NCBI GenBank assembly: GCA_947561715.1
Contig: OX387198.1
Location: 5,952,001-6,016,000, forward strand
DNA from: Ascidia mentula
Taxonomy: Eukaryota; Chordata; Ascidiacea; Phlebobranchia; Ascidiidae
Length of the DNA: 64,000 nucleotides
Direction: 5' to 3'
The notes under the pieces are model-generated. The model was not told the DNA's origin and did not search any database. It saw only the letters and a program-made list of their open reading frames with translations. Position 1 is the first letter of the stretch. Every line of letters begins with the position of its first letter. The position numbers and the translations under genes were made by a program. This document shows, piece by piece, positions 24,227 to 37,298 of the stretch.

Positions 24227-24745
24227 CTTGTGTTTGGTCTATTGTTCTATAAACGAAGGTGAATGCGACTGAGTGCACATTAACTTACAATGTAATGCGT
24301 ATTGTAAATAGGTAATCAACTTACAATTAAATAACAAGTGTCATTTGTCTTGGCATTGCGACGTGCTTATATTGTTTATTAAGTAGAGCATTCAGAGCAG
24401 TCAACAACCTGAAACGTGTAGTTTGGTTGGTCTATTTTTATTAAAATGTTATGTCGGACTTAAATACAACCAGACACGACATGTTCAAACCAATTAATTT
24501 TCAACAAACAATAAATCAATCTGGCTCTTTAGAAAAATCTTTCCATAACAATATATCACACAACCCAGCATCAAAAGTGGAAGGCCAGCTTTCGCCAAAC
24601 GGTAGGTAGATTTTTATTTTAATAGCTGTAACTGTGTAATCATATACAATACTTGACAGAACATCAAACAACTGGCCAGATTACGTATGACAACGTCCAA
24701 CCTTCCTCTTGCCAACAAAATCACGTGAATGAAAGTATGAAGTGA
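24227..24745 (+). pseudogene. Relic of an ITIM-receptor TM end and tail
   Basis: 24227-24258 matches the end of the TM exon ('LVFGLLFYKR'). 24474-24601 matches tail exon 11 (128 bp, same phases; begins 'RHDMFK' where intact copies have 'RYDMSK'). 24660-24745 matches the last exon, keeps 'ITYDNV' but reads 'VNESMK' in place of 'AYESMK', so the YxxM tyrosine is lost. No lectin, FN3 or complete TM exon precedes it. It is a decayed 3' fragment from a further duplication, sitting between two full copies. Confidence 0.75.
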
Positions 24746-26467
24746 CGTAACAGCTTTCTTCAAAGGATGGATTTTTGTGACCAATTTTAGTTTACGTCCA
24801 AACATGAATTCAGGATATAATAACATTGGTCACAAAAACGGTCAGATTAGGTCATTATCGTTCTCTTTATCCCATTGAAATAAGGCATTACATGGGTATG
24901 CGCATTTGTTCAACGCGTCTCGTTTCAAAGTGCAAAGAAACGATTACTTTTTTTCTCACGCGATTCGATCTCGTTTCCAATGTGATATTAAATTGTTTTT
25001 TTTTTTTTTAAATTGTTTTGTTTTTTACGGTGTGCCAACCGCTAGTCTTTGGACAACCCTTCATTTCACTAAAAATAAGTCGCCTCGTCTCTCTTCAGTT
25101 AATATAAGATGTATGATTTCTCGTGTAACTCATTCTGTTCTAGTCTACTTCGTTTTCAATAAGCTTTGCGTTTTGACTCTGTATACTCATGTGCGTTGGA
25201 AGTGTATATATCATCATCTGACTAATCTTAATATAATAAATAGTGGCGTAGTTTTTGCATCAGGTAGGAAACATAACAAATGTACTGGTCGAAAAGGAAC
25301 TGTTCGTCAATTCCTAAGTATCACTAAGACCCAACTTTAGGTTGTCACCCGACACACAGGTGGCAACAGTTTGGAAATCTTCTCCAATGTGTTTTACTTT
25401 TTCGTTTGTAAAGTTTTTTTCCATTCTGTGCAGTTTGACGTAGAATTTCTTCAATGTCCTTGTGTTAAGCATAAAGTAAATTGAAACCTCATGTACCCAA
25501 GATGATTATTTACGTGCGGTTTAATATAATGTCTTCACTGTCAGGTGTGTTTGGCTCGTGGTGTTTATTCGGACAGGAAACAAAGAAAACATGTGTCTGT
25601 GTTTTCAAAGCTTTACTGTAAGATTTCCATGTTTCGAAATCTATGATAACAATTCCTTTCCTTTCAAATTATTATCATGCAGTGCATAGTGTTGTGATTT
25701 GATGTAGCAACCTATGTAAAACGAGTGTTCATCCCAAAGCGTGAGTGAAAAAATATTCATGTGAGTCGCTGCAGCAAATCACAACGCAATGCTTAAGTTG
25801 TAATGTTTAGCAACTCATGTGAAATAAACCTACTACACATTTTGACGCCAAACCTTCGCTCCGTTTCGTTGTTTTATATTCTAAATTAGTCTTGTCCAGA
25901 CATTGAACGTTATATATTTTGTTGGATGTAACTTGTATACCGAGGTGGTCTGTACATACAAACCTATCGTTGTTATCAAAACCCAGCGCCATTTCAGAAA
26001 TTGTTGATACAGTCAGTTGCTGGTAGGCCTATATTATTTTTGCGCAGGCGTAAACGGAACTGCGATTTCCCGACCAGTAAGCACAACTAAAGAAACATTT
26101 AGATAAGAAAGTCTTGCATGGAGCTAGTAGCTAAGCAGTAAGGAAAAAACTTTGAAACACTCGTGTTAGTTTTAAAATATCAGTCAACATTAGTTACTCA
26201 TAACAAAGGCAAAAAATGCCCTCAGTTTGGATATATAAAACTTTAAATGAAAAATTTAGATGATTTGAGGTACATAAAGATGTCATTGTATCAAATCCAT
26301 TATTTTACTGTCAGAAACAGTTGTTTTCACACCTCTAATACAGTACGAAGTACAAATTCGTGTTATACGATATGTTTCATAAACGCTAGTAAAAACGAAT
26401 GCAAGTTTTATGTCAAATAAGTAAATTATGAAATACCAAATGTAGATGAAATTGTTTCCAATACGCA
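24746..26467. other. Intergenic, no gene; promoter-side duplication
   Basis: 24750-25400 shows nothing recognisable apart from a T-run near 24995-25009. 25420-26467 resembles 19340-20317, the 5' flank of the previous copy, including the NRF1-like block. Confidence 0.5.
26041..26051 (+). promoter_or_regulatory. NRF1-like motif upstream of the 26468 phosphatase gene
   Basis: TGCGCAGGCGT followed by 'AAACGGAACTGCGATTTCCCG', 427 bp before the ATG. The spacing matches the 19889 copy, so the ITIM-type and phosphatase-type genes seem to share upstream control sequence. A weakened version lies near 38801, 413 bp before the gene at 39214. Confidence 0.45.
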
Positions 26468-29400
26468 ATGTTCACCAAGTTTGTGTCAGTTCTACTCATT
26501 ATACAAAATGTGGAAGTGTCAATGGCAACAAACGGTAAGCCTTTAAAGACATTAAATGTTAATCAAAAGGACCAACAAGACATTGCGTTTACCGGTGTTT
26601 AGATTGCGGCCTCATATCATCATCATTCAATGACACCATATTAACTTTGTCCGATGATCTTGTTGATGCGAACACCGCACAAGAGAAATGTTCGTTGCTT
26701 GGTGGAAATCTAACCATGACCGAAGACCTATATATCAACGAGTTATTAATTCAATTAATGAACAAACAATATACCAAAGGTGTACGAATTTTCTACCTCA
26801 TAAACAAACAACTTGTCAACAAAGACATTTCAGGTTCAACACGACTTTGGATATTCTATGATTTTGTGGGCGGGGAGACATTCAGATTTCAAAACTCTTC
26901 AACTTCAACTAACGTCAGTTACTGGAAAAGTGCAAAACAACTTGGTGTACTTTGGTACATAGATTTCTTCACAAGGTAACTTGTTAAGGCAGCTAGTATT
27001 ATATGACAACGTTTGGGAAAATCTGAACCTACCTGAAGGTTCCTGATAACCGATTTCGGGAATTATTCCCCATTCCCAACCCATAGTTGTAACGATTTCC
27101 ATCCTTATGGGAAAATATGTTTTCTGGGTTAATATGTTTCATGTGAGACAAATATATTTCGCTATGAAGCATTTTTAGTGTCTGTAAAAACAACGTAAAA
27201 AAATAAAGCACAAACACTAAAAGCTCATCGCTGTCTTAAGAACTGCGATAACTTTGTCATTTAGAAGCCATGATGGAAATGAGGAAGAAATATTTTTCTG
27301 CGACGCACATAAAGGGGACAGAAGAAAATGGAGAGTGGTAGTTGGCAATAACTGTGACGGGCATGGTACACATTTTGCTGTAGTTTGCACATAATCCGAA
27401 CATTTTGTTAAATCTTTTTCTAAAGAAAATTGACTTACCAGTTAGCCGTATTAAGTTGTAACATAAGAAACATTTATTTCATTACCTTGAACAAACTTAA
27501 CACCACGTTAACATTTTCTGATTACAGGATGGCATTTACAATTTTCCTTGTTTGCTTCAAAAACACTTCAACCGGGATACAAAGAAATATACGTGTACGA
27601 AAACAACATCTATTCTACAATGCTACGAACTGTTAACCATCCCTACGGCACCTTTAATCAGTCTCGACAATCCACATTTACTCTAGGTTGAGATAAGCTT
27701 CGTTAAAGTCGTAACCATTCATTAGAAATAACAATCTTGTTATCTTCGTTTTAAGATATTAATGTTATTATCGGTGCTCGTTACAATTTCCAACTTGGTG
27801 GTTGGTTTTGGATCGATGGATCCCCTGCAAACTATTCTGTTTCCAACGCTACATCCTGCCAACAGGGGGCGCTCCATTATGGAGATGGTTGGGAGAAATC
27901 GAGTGTTGATTGTGTTGGACAACCAGCTTACTACGCCTGCCAATTTAAACGTAAGTATCACGGTAATGCTACTATGTAAAAAGCAAGTAATGTTAGTGAC
28001 ATTTGAAAATATTTTTTTTGAGTTGTTCCAGTTTGTCTCAAATTTTGGCGTAGTTTTACGTCTATGTATCTACAGTTTATATTGTTTTAATTCATTGCAC
28101 CTGTGCTTGCAGTTATTGCTACTGTGGAAAAATATCCATGCAACTCATCCATTGTTGCTATAAGATGGACTGGACTGGATCAATTTATTGAGAATCAAAA
28201 TCTTTCGGCTCAGGTAACTTGGTTCGTGACAGTGAAGTAACCAGCATAACGTGTTTTGCGAAATTGTGAATGTTGGTGAATCATCCGTTGATCTATATAA
28301 CGAGTTTTTTTGTTAAAAGATTTTTCCAACCAAACACACTCTGCATTCGGACTTTCTTTTTCGTCTCTTTTTCCAGGTGGAGGTTAACTTGGTTCAATCA
28401 CAACAAACTTTTCTCTTGCCTTATGCGAATCTATCCGTTCAGATTGAAAACTTAAACATGTCAACGAACTACAGTGTAAAAGTTAGTAATTTTTCTTATA
28501 TTTTATGTCGGTAAAAGAAGAACAATGTAGTGAAACTGAGACAGATTTTTGCAGCAGAATCACAAACATCTTTGAAATTATCAAAAAAGTCATTAAACGA
28601 TGTCATTAATAGGTATCAGCGTTTCTTTCGGGTTGCGCAAATACTAATGTTTCTACATTTCTGGAGGTGTCGACTTCAGGGATTCCCCCAGAAAGCTGCT
28701 TTCAGAACGGTAACAAAATGGAGAGGTGATTTAATGTTTAAATGTAACTGTGCCCGACAGGAAGTTACAACGCTACTGGCAACAACAACAACAACGACGA
28801 CAACAACAAAGGCAGCAACAACAACAATAACAACGGGAGAAACAACAACAACAACACAGTCCTGATACTTTGTGTTATTTTGGTGATTATTGCCGTTGTG
28901 GCAGCAATCTGTATCGGATTTTGGTATAAACGAAGGTACGGTTATGAATACTTATGAAGGAATCTTGTAACAGTTACGCATCATAAGCATTTGCAGAATT
29001 GGTACTTCAAATGTAATTTTTTAATGCGTTTTAATCATTCCTTCTTCGGTTCACTGAAAAGGGCTTTTAATATTATGGAAACCCTGTTGCAAGCCTCTAT
29101 TATGTTTGTAGAAAATCAAACCAAAGCAAACCTGAAACCAAAGAATTTACACCTCCTACGGCAGTTGGTGGGAATGAAGGTAATGTTGGTCATTTACTAT
29201 TATTCTGTGTTGATGTAAACGGCCCTGCCTTTTTCAGAAAAACACTTTGGCCAATAGGAATTATAAATATGAGTAATGGTGCAGCTTTTATCAATGCCGC
29301 AAAATATTACACGCACACAAACATTACATAAAAGAAAAAATAGTTAACGCACGATTTAAACATTTTCTTGCCGCTTAGATGCAGTTCAGCCAAATGGAGT

Positions 29401-32400
29401 TTACCAAAATTTGTCGGTTGACGCAGACACCTCCAAAAACAACAATCAGAAAAAACTATTCAAAGTTTACGAGACCAACATTGCAGCGGATTTTCATTTG
29501 TTTAACGAAGAGTTTAGGGTGGGATGTAGTTTTTAAAATCTGTTTTTGAAGCGATAGCACAATCGGAAAATATACAAAGACCCAACGTCTCCATCAAATG
29601 ATATGGCTAGATAATCTTCGAACTTTAATGGCCTAAAGGTTACTTTACTTCATACAGCCTTCTCCATTCGCACAGGAAACTGTGTAATGCGTGGGTTTCA
29701 CTGATTAGGCCTTTCATTGGCTTCATTCCACAGCTCTATAGTTAAAGAATAGGATAAGTTTGTTTGGACAGTAGCTGGATGCCTAAGGCAGTTAATTCTA
29801 CATAGGTTGGTGTAAAATCAACACACGTTCTTTCGTGCAGGTTCTTCAAAAACAAAGCAAAGAAAGTCAACAACCTTATGCGGTTTCGCAACTTCCCGAA
29901 AACGCCACGCGAAACCGATACAAAAATATTTACCCGTGTAAGACATAAATGACTCAAAACAGCATATTTGCAGTTTGATACAAACTTTTTTGACAGACGA
30001 CCATGCCCGAGTAGTACTGGTGGAAAGGGAAGAAAACGATTACATCAACGCTGCTTATATAACGGGGTACAGCAACGAGAAGAAGTTTATCGCTACCCAA
30101 GGCCCTAAGCAGGAGACGATCAATGATTTCTGGCTGATGGTTTGGCAAGAAAACTCAACAATAATTGTGATGCTCACTGGTCTGATAGAAAAGGGAAAGG
30201 TTGGTCCTTTCGCCAGATTTGCGTCGAACTAGATATGCAGAGAAAGCTAAATATGCGCATAAAAGTGCACTGCGTGGAATAGGGAATTGCTAATCGGGTG
30301 AAATTGCCAGCAGAATATTTGTAGGTTGCCATCAGTACAACGAAATAATAAATTCTTGCCACAAACACCTACAAAAAATAAGTGTAATAAGATACTGGTT
30401 TTGTCGGGCATTTGTGTACATAAACTAGTTCGTCGACACTAAAATCGACCAACAAATCATCTCATGCCATGCATAGACGTGTAGTAATATATGAAGCGCT
30501 CTCACTGGGCGTGGGCACAAAAAGTTTTTGTTGCAAAAACAACGACAGTATCACATGTTGTTCCACCAACTGGGTATCGACGTCATAATAACAGCACACC
30601 ACTGTATGTTGACTGGGACACCGGGACAAACCATTAAACCACGACACACGAAAAATGTAAAACCATGCAGTATCTGTGATGATGAAAATACATTCCAAAA
30701 CACCTTATTTATCAACTTAAGAAACTTAATTGTCAACAATGTCCCTGTAGAGTCCTAGACCGACTGAGTTTGCCTGACAAACAAACGAATATGCAAGAAA
30801 GTAAGAAAAGGAAAACAAAAAATATCAAAAATCTTCAATACTAACAAACGATCCATATACTAATTCGGTTTGTCCTGCTGATTCATTTCCTTAACCTACT
30901 ATAAATGCGTGTTTGCAGGCAAAGTGCGAACAATATTGGCCAAGTGTGGGATCACATTTGGAAGTAACGGCTGATTATGGAATTCAAACAGACCAAGAAG
31001 TTCTCTTAGGTGGAATATACATGCGAAAATTTATTTTATGCCAAGGAGAGGTACGGCACATGTGGATTCATTGTGGGTTTCAGATACATATGGGCTTGTT
31101 TCAGGAAAAACGTATCGTTACCCAACTCCAATACACAACCTGGCCAGACCATGGAGTTCCTGTCACTACAACAAACATGATCTACCTACGTAAGATGGTG
31201 AAAGATTTACACAAGACTTCAGCTCCTGTAATTGTTCACTGCAGGTACAGAAAACAGAAGATAAGAATTATTAGTTTTTATCATGACAAGCAAGCGAACT
31301 GAAATGCTATTAAGTATACAGTATAAAAACAAAATAAGTTTTTTTTTTCATTTTCCTGCTTGTGTTGTGGATATTAGCTGCCACACAAAATTCGGGTAAA
31401 GTAATGTTGCATCGAACGTGACTCAATCGCCACGTGCTTTCTTTTAGTGCTGGTGTTGGTCGGTCTGGAACTTATATTGCCATGGATATTTTGTTCGATG
31501 AGTTGGACGACAAAGGAACTGTCGACGTCCCGCAGACTGTACTAAGGATGAGGGCAAACAGAACAGATATGATCCAGAACCGGGTACGTAACCAATGCGT
31601 GATTAAACTTAAGGTGTGATAAATATTTTGCTTTCGATCTACAGAAACAATACATATTCCTGTATAAGTTGTTAGTGGAAAGAGAGGGTCTACAGATGGA
31701 AACAGACAGAGATGTAATTGAACTTCAGTCAATGACTTCTGATGAATTGTAAGAACCCAATAAAAATAAATGTTCAACAATTAAAGTCGTTAACTCATTG
31801 CACTTCTAGTGCATGCAACTTTTAGTAGATGTACTTTAAGAGCCTTTTTGCCCGTTTGCAGAACAAGAATTCAAGAATCTGAGTACAAAATCTTGTCCGA
31901 TTGGCGATACGGAGAGGAGTGGCTTGAAGGAAACCCGAAGTTAACCACCTGTATGATTACGTTTATTTTATGCCTCTGTTTTTCTAGAATTGACTACCAT
32001 TATTCTTACACACAAATATAGACAAAAACACTGCCCTCGGAATTTGGGATAAAGATATTGACGGACTAAGGAGTTTCAATGCATCGTTCATACATGTAAT
32101 AATATAAATTGTTGTTTTTGACAAATATTGGCGATAAATATAAAAAACACAAATATACATGGACTATTTGCCAGGAAATGGACGCTTCTGAGTGTTTTAT
32201 TGCTGCCCAAACCCCACCAAATGACCAGATGGAGTTATTTTGGAAAATGGCTGTACAGAATGGCACGCGTATGTTTGTGGATTTGAACATGGCAGCGAAG
32301 GTATAACCGGTACACAACAAAAAAACATTTGGGGATTAAATGACATATTTTGTACTTTTTCTAGGTTTCTCAAGATAAACCTTTACGATATGGCGACGTT

Positions 32401-33399
32401 ACTCTTATTGTGGAAGAACTTTCGGAAAGTCACTTGTATAAATTAGCCACAATTGTGATTACATCTTCATCAAAATCTTTCGTACGTTTGACAAACTAAA
32501 ACGTAGATTGTATTTAATGATGAAGAAAGTTTTGTAAAATGCGTTTGCAAAATGCCACTTTTTTAATGTTTAAAAGTCATGTCAAAATTTGAAGTGAATA
32601 TCATTGTAAAATATAGTTTAAAACACCTAAAGGTTTTTACCACTTGCGTTCAGACTGACACTCTGATGACATTGGTACAAGTAAAGGGATGGAGTGAAGT
32701 TAAGAAACCTCTAAAGGAAGTGGAGTTTTTTGAAGTGATTGAAGCCGTGCAAGCGATGAAGAGAGATAGGAACTGTCGTTGTGTGTTGGTCATGTGCAGG
32801 TAAACATAAACCTAAATATTTACGAATATATCAATAAACCCTTAAGCCTAAAAGAAATAAGAAAAGCCTGTAACCATTAACGTAGCCACGTGGAAAGACC
32901 CATATCCTTTTCAAAGTTTTAGAAAAACATTCAAACCTCGCCAAAATGTCACGCTGACTGCGCTACTAGCCATAACGCATTACTTCTTTGTCTCTTTAAA
33001 TTTGCGGTATAGTCATTTAAGTGTTTTATGTTTTCGTGTAGAAATTTGATGGTACTGCACACAGTTTTCCAGAGTACAGTAAACAAATCTTTACACACTA
33101 TTACATTTGATATTGTTGCAGCAATGGCAGAACGAGGACTGGTACTTTTATTGCTCTGACAAGAATAATTGAGCGTCTGAAGACTCAGCAAAGGGTGGAC
33201 GTTTTCCGAACTGTGAAAGATTTACGAGACATGAGACCAAACATGCTGGATGAGGAAGTAATTACGTTTTAACTACTTCCTCATATACCGCTGTTAAACT
33301 ATATTGCATGACTTTTATTTTAAGGTGCTCTACAAGTGTTGCTACTCCGTGGTTTTGAAATACTTGGATGATTTCAGCACATACTCCAACTGCAAATGA
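26468..33399 (+). CDS. Receptor protein tyrosine phosphatase with lectin-like/FN3 ectodomain (copy 1)
   Basis: Twenty-five exons, 1033 residues: 26468-26534, 26603-26779, 26834-26975, 27265-27365, 27528-27686, 27756-27950, 28113-28213, 28377-28481, 28613-28709, 28761-28935, 29112-29179, 29379-29518, 29841-29937, 29997-30199, 30919-31050, 31105-31244, 31448-31583, 31645-31748, 31862-31950, 32022-32095, 32175-32300, 32365-32481, 32654-32799, 33122-33257 and 33325-33399. Signal 1-22; lectin-like modules to about 280; FN3 281-381; Asn-rich stalk 382-413; TM 414-437; D1 about 530-780 with '[14 protein letters not shown]', 'TTWPDHGVP' (Asp668) and '[10 protein letters not shown]' (Cys699), so catalytically complete; D2 about 800-1033 with Cys963 in '[10 protein letters not shown]' but WPD replaced by 'GWSEV' and His by Met, so probably inactive. 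D1 should dephosphorylate phosphotyrosine at the membrane. Very likely functional. Confidence 0.85.
28782..28857 (+). repeat. AAC-rich microsatellite coding the Asn stalk
   Basis: Inside exon 10 of the phosphatase gene, AAC/ACA repeats code runs of Asn ('[12 protein letters not shown]', '[13 protein letters not shown]') directly before the TM helix. The homologous exon at 41215 instead has a 12-residue repeat. Such repeats change length easily, so the stalk is probably length-variable among alleles. Confidence 0.75.
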
Positions 33400-34541
33400 C
33401 GAACTTTCAGTTGTCGAAAATTTGATATCTTTTGCATCATTACTAATCAATCATTTTCGATGTAATGTTCTGTTTTTTTATTTATGTTATGTGATTATAC
33501 GCAATTTTGATTTGTTTTGTTCACACGGTAATTTATAATGTGCTCTTTTAACTGTTGTTTTGTTTATATTCATGTAAAATTATGTAGAAACTGTAGTTCT
33601 TTGATCCGCTTCCCTTTAAATAAGTATCAGAAAATTAAATGTCCTGAAACCAAACAAATCTTTTGTAAAAAGGGATGTCCAAATGATTTTTGGCGTTAAA
33701 TCTGCTTCTACATTAAAAAATATCGAGGTCCTTTAAAATTATCTTTATCACACGTACCAACTTATAGTTACAGTCGTTCAAAACTTATGAATTCAGAGTT
33801 AGATCATAATTTAAGCAGGAAACAGGAGAAGTGGTTCATTCAAACATTTTCCCGGGACTTTCTCGTTTACCTCTCGTCTTGCAGGTCCCTGCTAGTAACT
33901 ATAGAAACGTTGGAGTGGCTATGAACTAATGAAAATATAATCTCAGTTTAACAAATAGTGTGTTTTAGTCTTCCTTGTGTAGTTTATTATTTGCACAACA
34001 CGTCTGCTCCCACAGCCCAGTCGATCTCACAGCCAAGCACTTTCGACTGTAAAGATCCTACGTAAATGCAGGTAGAACAGTTTGCAACCACAGTCATACA
34101 ACAATGAAGGAAAATACAAGTATTGTCGCTTTTTGCCAAAATTATTTTTCCATCTAAAATGTAAGTAAGCACTTCAAAGCTATGGGCTGTCATACAGTCT
34201 TGTGAGAAACGGCATGCAGTAGCCAAAAACAAGACACACTCAAATAGTTTGTAGAAGTCAAAAAATTTTGTTCGTGTTTTACTTTCGCAGATGACCGTCT
34301 GTAACCCTGTCGCTGACGGTTAAATTGGCGAATGAGTCACACCAGCCCAATGCGTGGCATAATGCAGGCAGAAACAGGGGTTTGTCATTTGCATAACTTT
34401 TGCTTACAAATACAATCGTGGAAAGCGTCATTAAAGCGCGACTCAAATACATCTCCATTCGCAAGCTATTTGTTTTTTGGTCAGGTCAGTTTTTAGGTTT
34501 GGTCTCAAACACTACGCTGAAGGTAATCCTAAATTTCTGAG
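33400..34541. other. Intergenic, no gene seen
   Basis: About 1.1 kb with no recognisable exon; several T-rich stretches follow the phosphatase stop. Short open frames on both strands are not supported by splice sites or similarity to other sequence in the window. Confidence 0.5.
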
Positions 34542-37298
34542 ATGATACATAAAAATTTTGTGTGTTTTCTGTTAGTTTTGGGATCTGCATGGCTTGTAAA
34601 TGTAAAATCAGGTAAGGCGACTATAGGCATGACATTTGAGAAGGGCGATCAACGTACAAAATTGACAATATTTCAGACTGTGGTTTTACCGCAACATCGT
34701 TGAATGACGTCATATTAACTTTGTCCGATGATCTTGTTGATGCGAACACTGCACAAGAGAAATGTTCGTTGCTTGGTGGAAATCTTGCCATGACCAATGA
34801 CCAAAACATCAACGAGTTGTTAGTTGAATTAATGACAAATAAATATACAACAGGTACGCTCTGCGAGTGACCTTAGACGAAACATCATCACCTAACAGTT
34901 AATTGTCAAAAGGTTTAACACGAGTTTGGACTTTCTACGATTTTGTGGACGGGGAAAGGTTTAGATTTCAAACAACTCCGGACGAGGTTAGTTACTGGAA
35001 AAGTGCGAAACAACTTGGAGTTCTTTGGTACCTCGATTTATCTACAAGGTAAATACAGCAAGCTCAATTCTGAGAAAAATTTTTCGCTCATTAAATATAT
35101 TGGAGATATAATTACCTAGTTGGTTATCCTTTGTAGTTGATTTAAAAAAGTGTCGTCAGTGTATTAGCTGTTTTCTTTAGCAAAACAGCAAGGACTCCCA
35201 ATGAAGTTTTTTTCTGCGAAGCACCTTATTGGCCAAGAAAGAAATGGGGGATCAGTGTCGGCAAGAATTGCGTAGAATACACTCCAGAGTGGAATGGTAA
35301 AATATCTCAATATGTGGTTCATTTCAGCATAAGTTATGAAGTAATGATACTTTTGTACATTTCTTCAGGATGGCGATTGCGATTCTCTCTGTTTGCATCA
35401 GAAAAACAAAAAGCCGGATTCAAGCAAATTTTTATATACAGCAGTAAAATCAACGGATACAACATCATCAGAAACGTTAATAGTTCATACAGAACGTTTG
35501 TTACTTTCTATGATTCTACATTTACCCCAGGTAAGGTTTATTTACTTAAAAAAATGGAATTAGAGATTAAGCGTGTGTTTTTTCAGACATCAATGTTATG
35601 ATCGGGGCTCGTTACAATTCCCAACTTGGTGATCTCCTGCAAACTATTCTGTTCCCAACGTTACATCCTGTCAGCAGGGGGCGCTCCATTATGGAGATGG
35701 TTGGGAGAAATCGAGTGTTGATTGCGTGGGACAACCGGCTTACTATGCCTGTCAATTGAAATGTAAGATTAAAATACCTCACAAACATGAAACACAGTTG
35801 AATTGAATTGCACACTTCGCAGTTGTTGCCTCAGTTTCGAATTTTTCCAGCAATTCCTCCGGTGTTGTTATCAGCTGGAATGGATTGGGATCCTTCATTA
35901 CCAGTTATAACCTTTCTGCTGAGGTAACTCTTATTTGCACTTCTTTATTTTCCATTATTTATTTCCAATGCTAAGAATTCTATCATTTTAGGTAGAAATC
36001 ACTGTATTGGAGTTGATGAACTCTGTTTACATTCTGTACGAAAACGCATCAGCTCAAATAACAAACCTGGACCACTTTAGCAACTACACTTTCCGGGTTA
36101 GTAGCCTGCAGTGCATAAATGCAAAAGCGAAAATGACCTTTTACTGAAAAAGGATTTATCATAACCGTGCGATCTCTATAGGTGTCCGCGCTAATTTCCG
36201 GTTGCGTTCAAGAAAATGTCACCACAGTTTTGACAGTTACATCTTCGGGTATTCCCCCAACACGTTGTTTTACGCAGGGTAATTGTTGAGTTTCTCTAGC
36301 TGAACTTTTTTTTGAGTGAATAAACTTTTTCTTTTGCAGGCATATCTTTCTCCGACATTGCTAATTGCCACAAAAACCTTACTATCATTATTCTAATTGG
36401 AGTGATTCCAGGTTTTTTTCTGGTGCTTACAGCTGCCCTTGTGTGTGTTGTGTTCTATAAGCGAAGGTACGCTATGCTACACAAACCATTCCTACAGCAG
36501 AAAGCGTTGTTTAAGCATAGACACATAGATGCTTATTTTGGATGGTTACGAGTGGCAACGAAACACCCTTTGCCTGCGTGATGTCATAACGTGATATATA
36601 TACAACCAGGTGCCACAACTCCAAATCAGCGGCTTCTGACCAATCAATACAACCTTGTGAATTGGACGATCCACAGAATAATTCTGCCAATCATTCACAT
36701 CGCTCAATCACGATCGAGAGAGGACACGAAGCACCAATCAGTCAGTAGAATATACACCTCTGTTACCTCATCCACACTACACTGTAGTTACTAGTTAGTA
36801 GCACATTACATGATTCCTAATCAGAGTGCCGTGTCACTCTGAGGTTATATTTTAACCTTCAGGGGTGCCGCGGGATTTTTCTTTATTTACACAATGGTAA
36901 TTTTTCACCATACGGTTTATCGGTTGTGCAATTCTATATCACGATACCATTGTTTAGTGTTTATAATGATATTAGCCTCCATCAACAATCAGACATGAAG
37001 GCTTATTGCTTCACAAGTGGCGGTAGTCCATTGGTGTGACGCCATTGAGTGCCGCAATATCTTCATAAATTCCATAGGGTTGCTGTAAGCAAATAAAAGT
37101 TTGGAATGTATTCGCATATACACCTCGGTATTTGTACCTTATACTATGCGTTGTATTTGAGTTAGCGTAAAAGTGCGGATATTTTGCTTGGCAGAAATTC
37201 AAACGATACCAGAATATCCAACAGAGGGCTTGGTTACTTATACCAATGTTTCACCTTCGCCCGATGAAACAAACAACGTTTACGAAAGTGTGCAGTGA
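34542..37298 (+). pseudogene. Lectin-like/FN3 ITIM receptor, alternative tail, 19-bp frameshift deletion
   Basis: Exons 34542-34611, 34677-34853, 34913-35048, 35181-35296, 35369-35530, 35587-35762, 35823-35923, 35992-36096, 36182-36278, 36340-36466, 36610-36740 and 37195-37298. Exon 6 is 176 bp where all complete copies have 195: 19 bp are missing at about 35630, removing 'GGWFWSD' and shifting the frame to TGA at 35757-35759. Everything downstream is otherwise open: FN3, TM ('LIGVIPGFFLVLTAALVCVV') and a tail unlike that of the 15258 gene except at its end, 'LVTYTNV' (ITIM fit) and 'NVYESVQ'. The exon 11 donor (GTCAGT at 36741) is chosen by phase and is the least certain. Probably null on this haplotype. 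Confidence 0.75.

Noticed and set aside
24906..25340. 144-codon plus frame in the intergenic region
   Set aside because: Phe/Leu-rich translation of T-runs with no domain and no neighbours in frame.
30462..30758. Frames on both strands in the 719-bp intron 14 of the phosphatase gene
   Set aside because: No homologous sequence in the second phosphatase gene and no matching splice sites, so intron.
32654..33257. D2 active site read as a CX4R motif (loss of the CX5R signature)
   Set aside because: That reading ignored the split codon. After joining 32799 to 33122 the motif is CSNGRTR, a proper CX5R.
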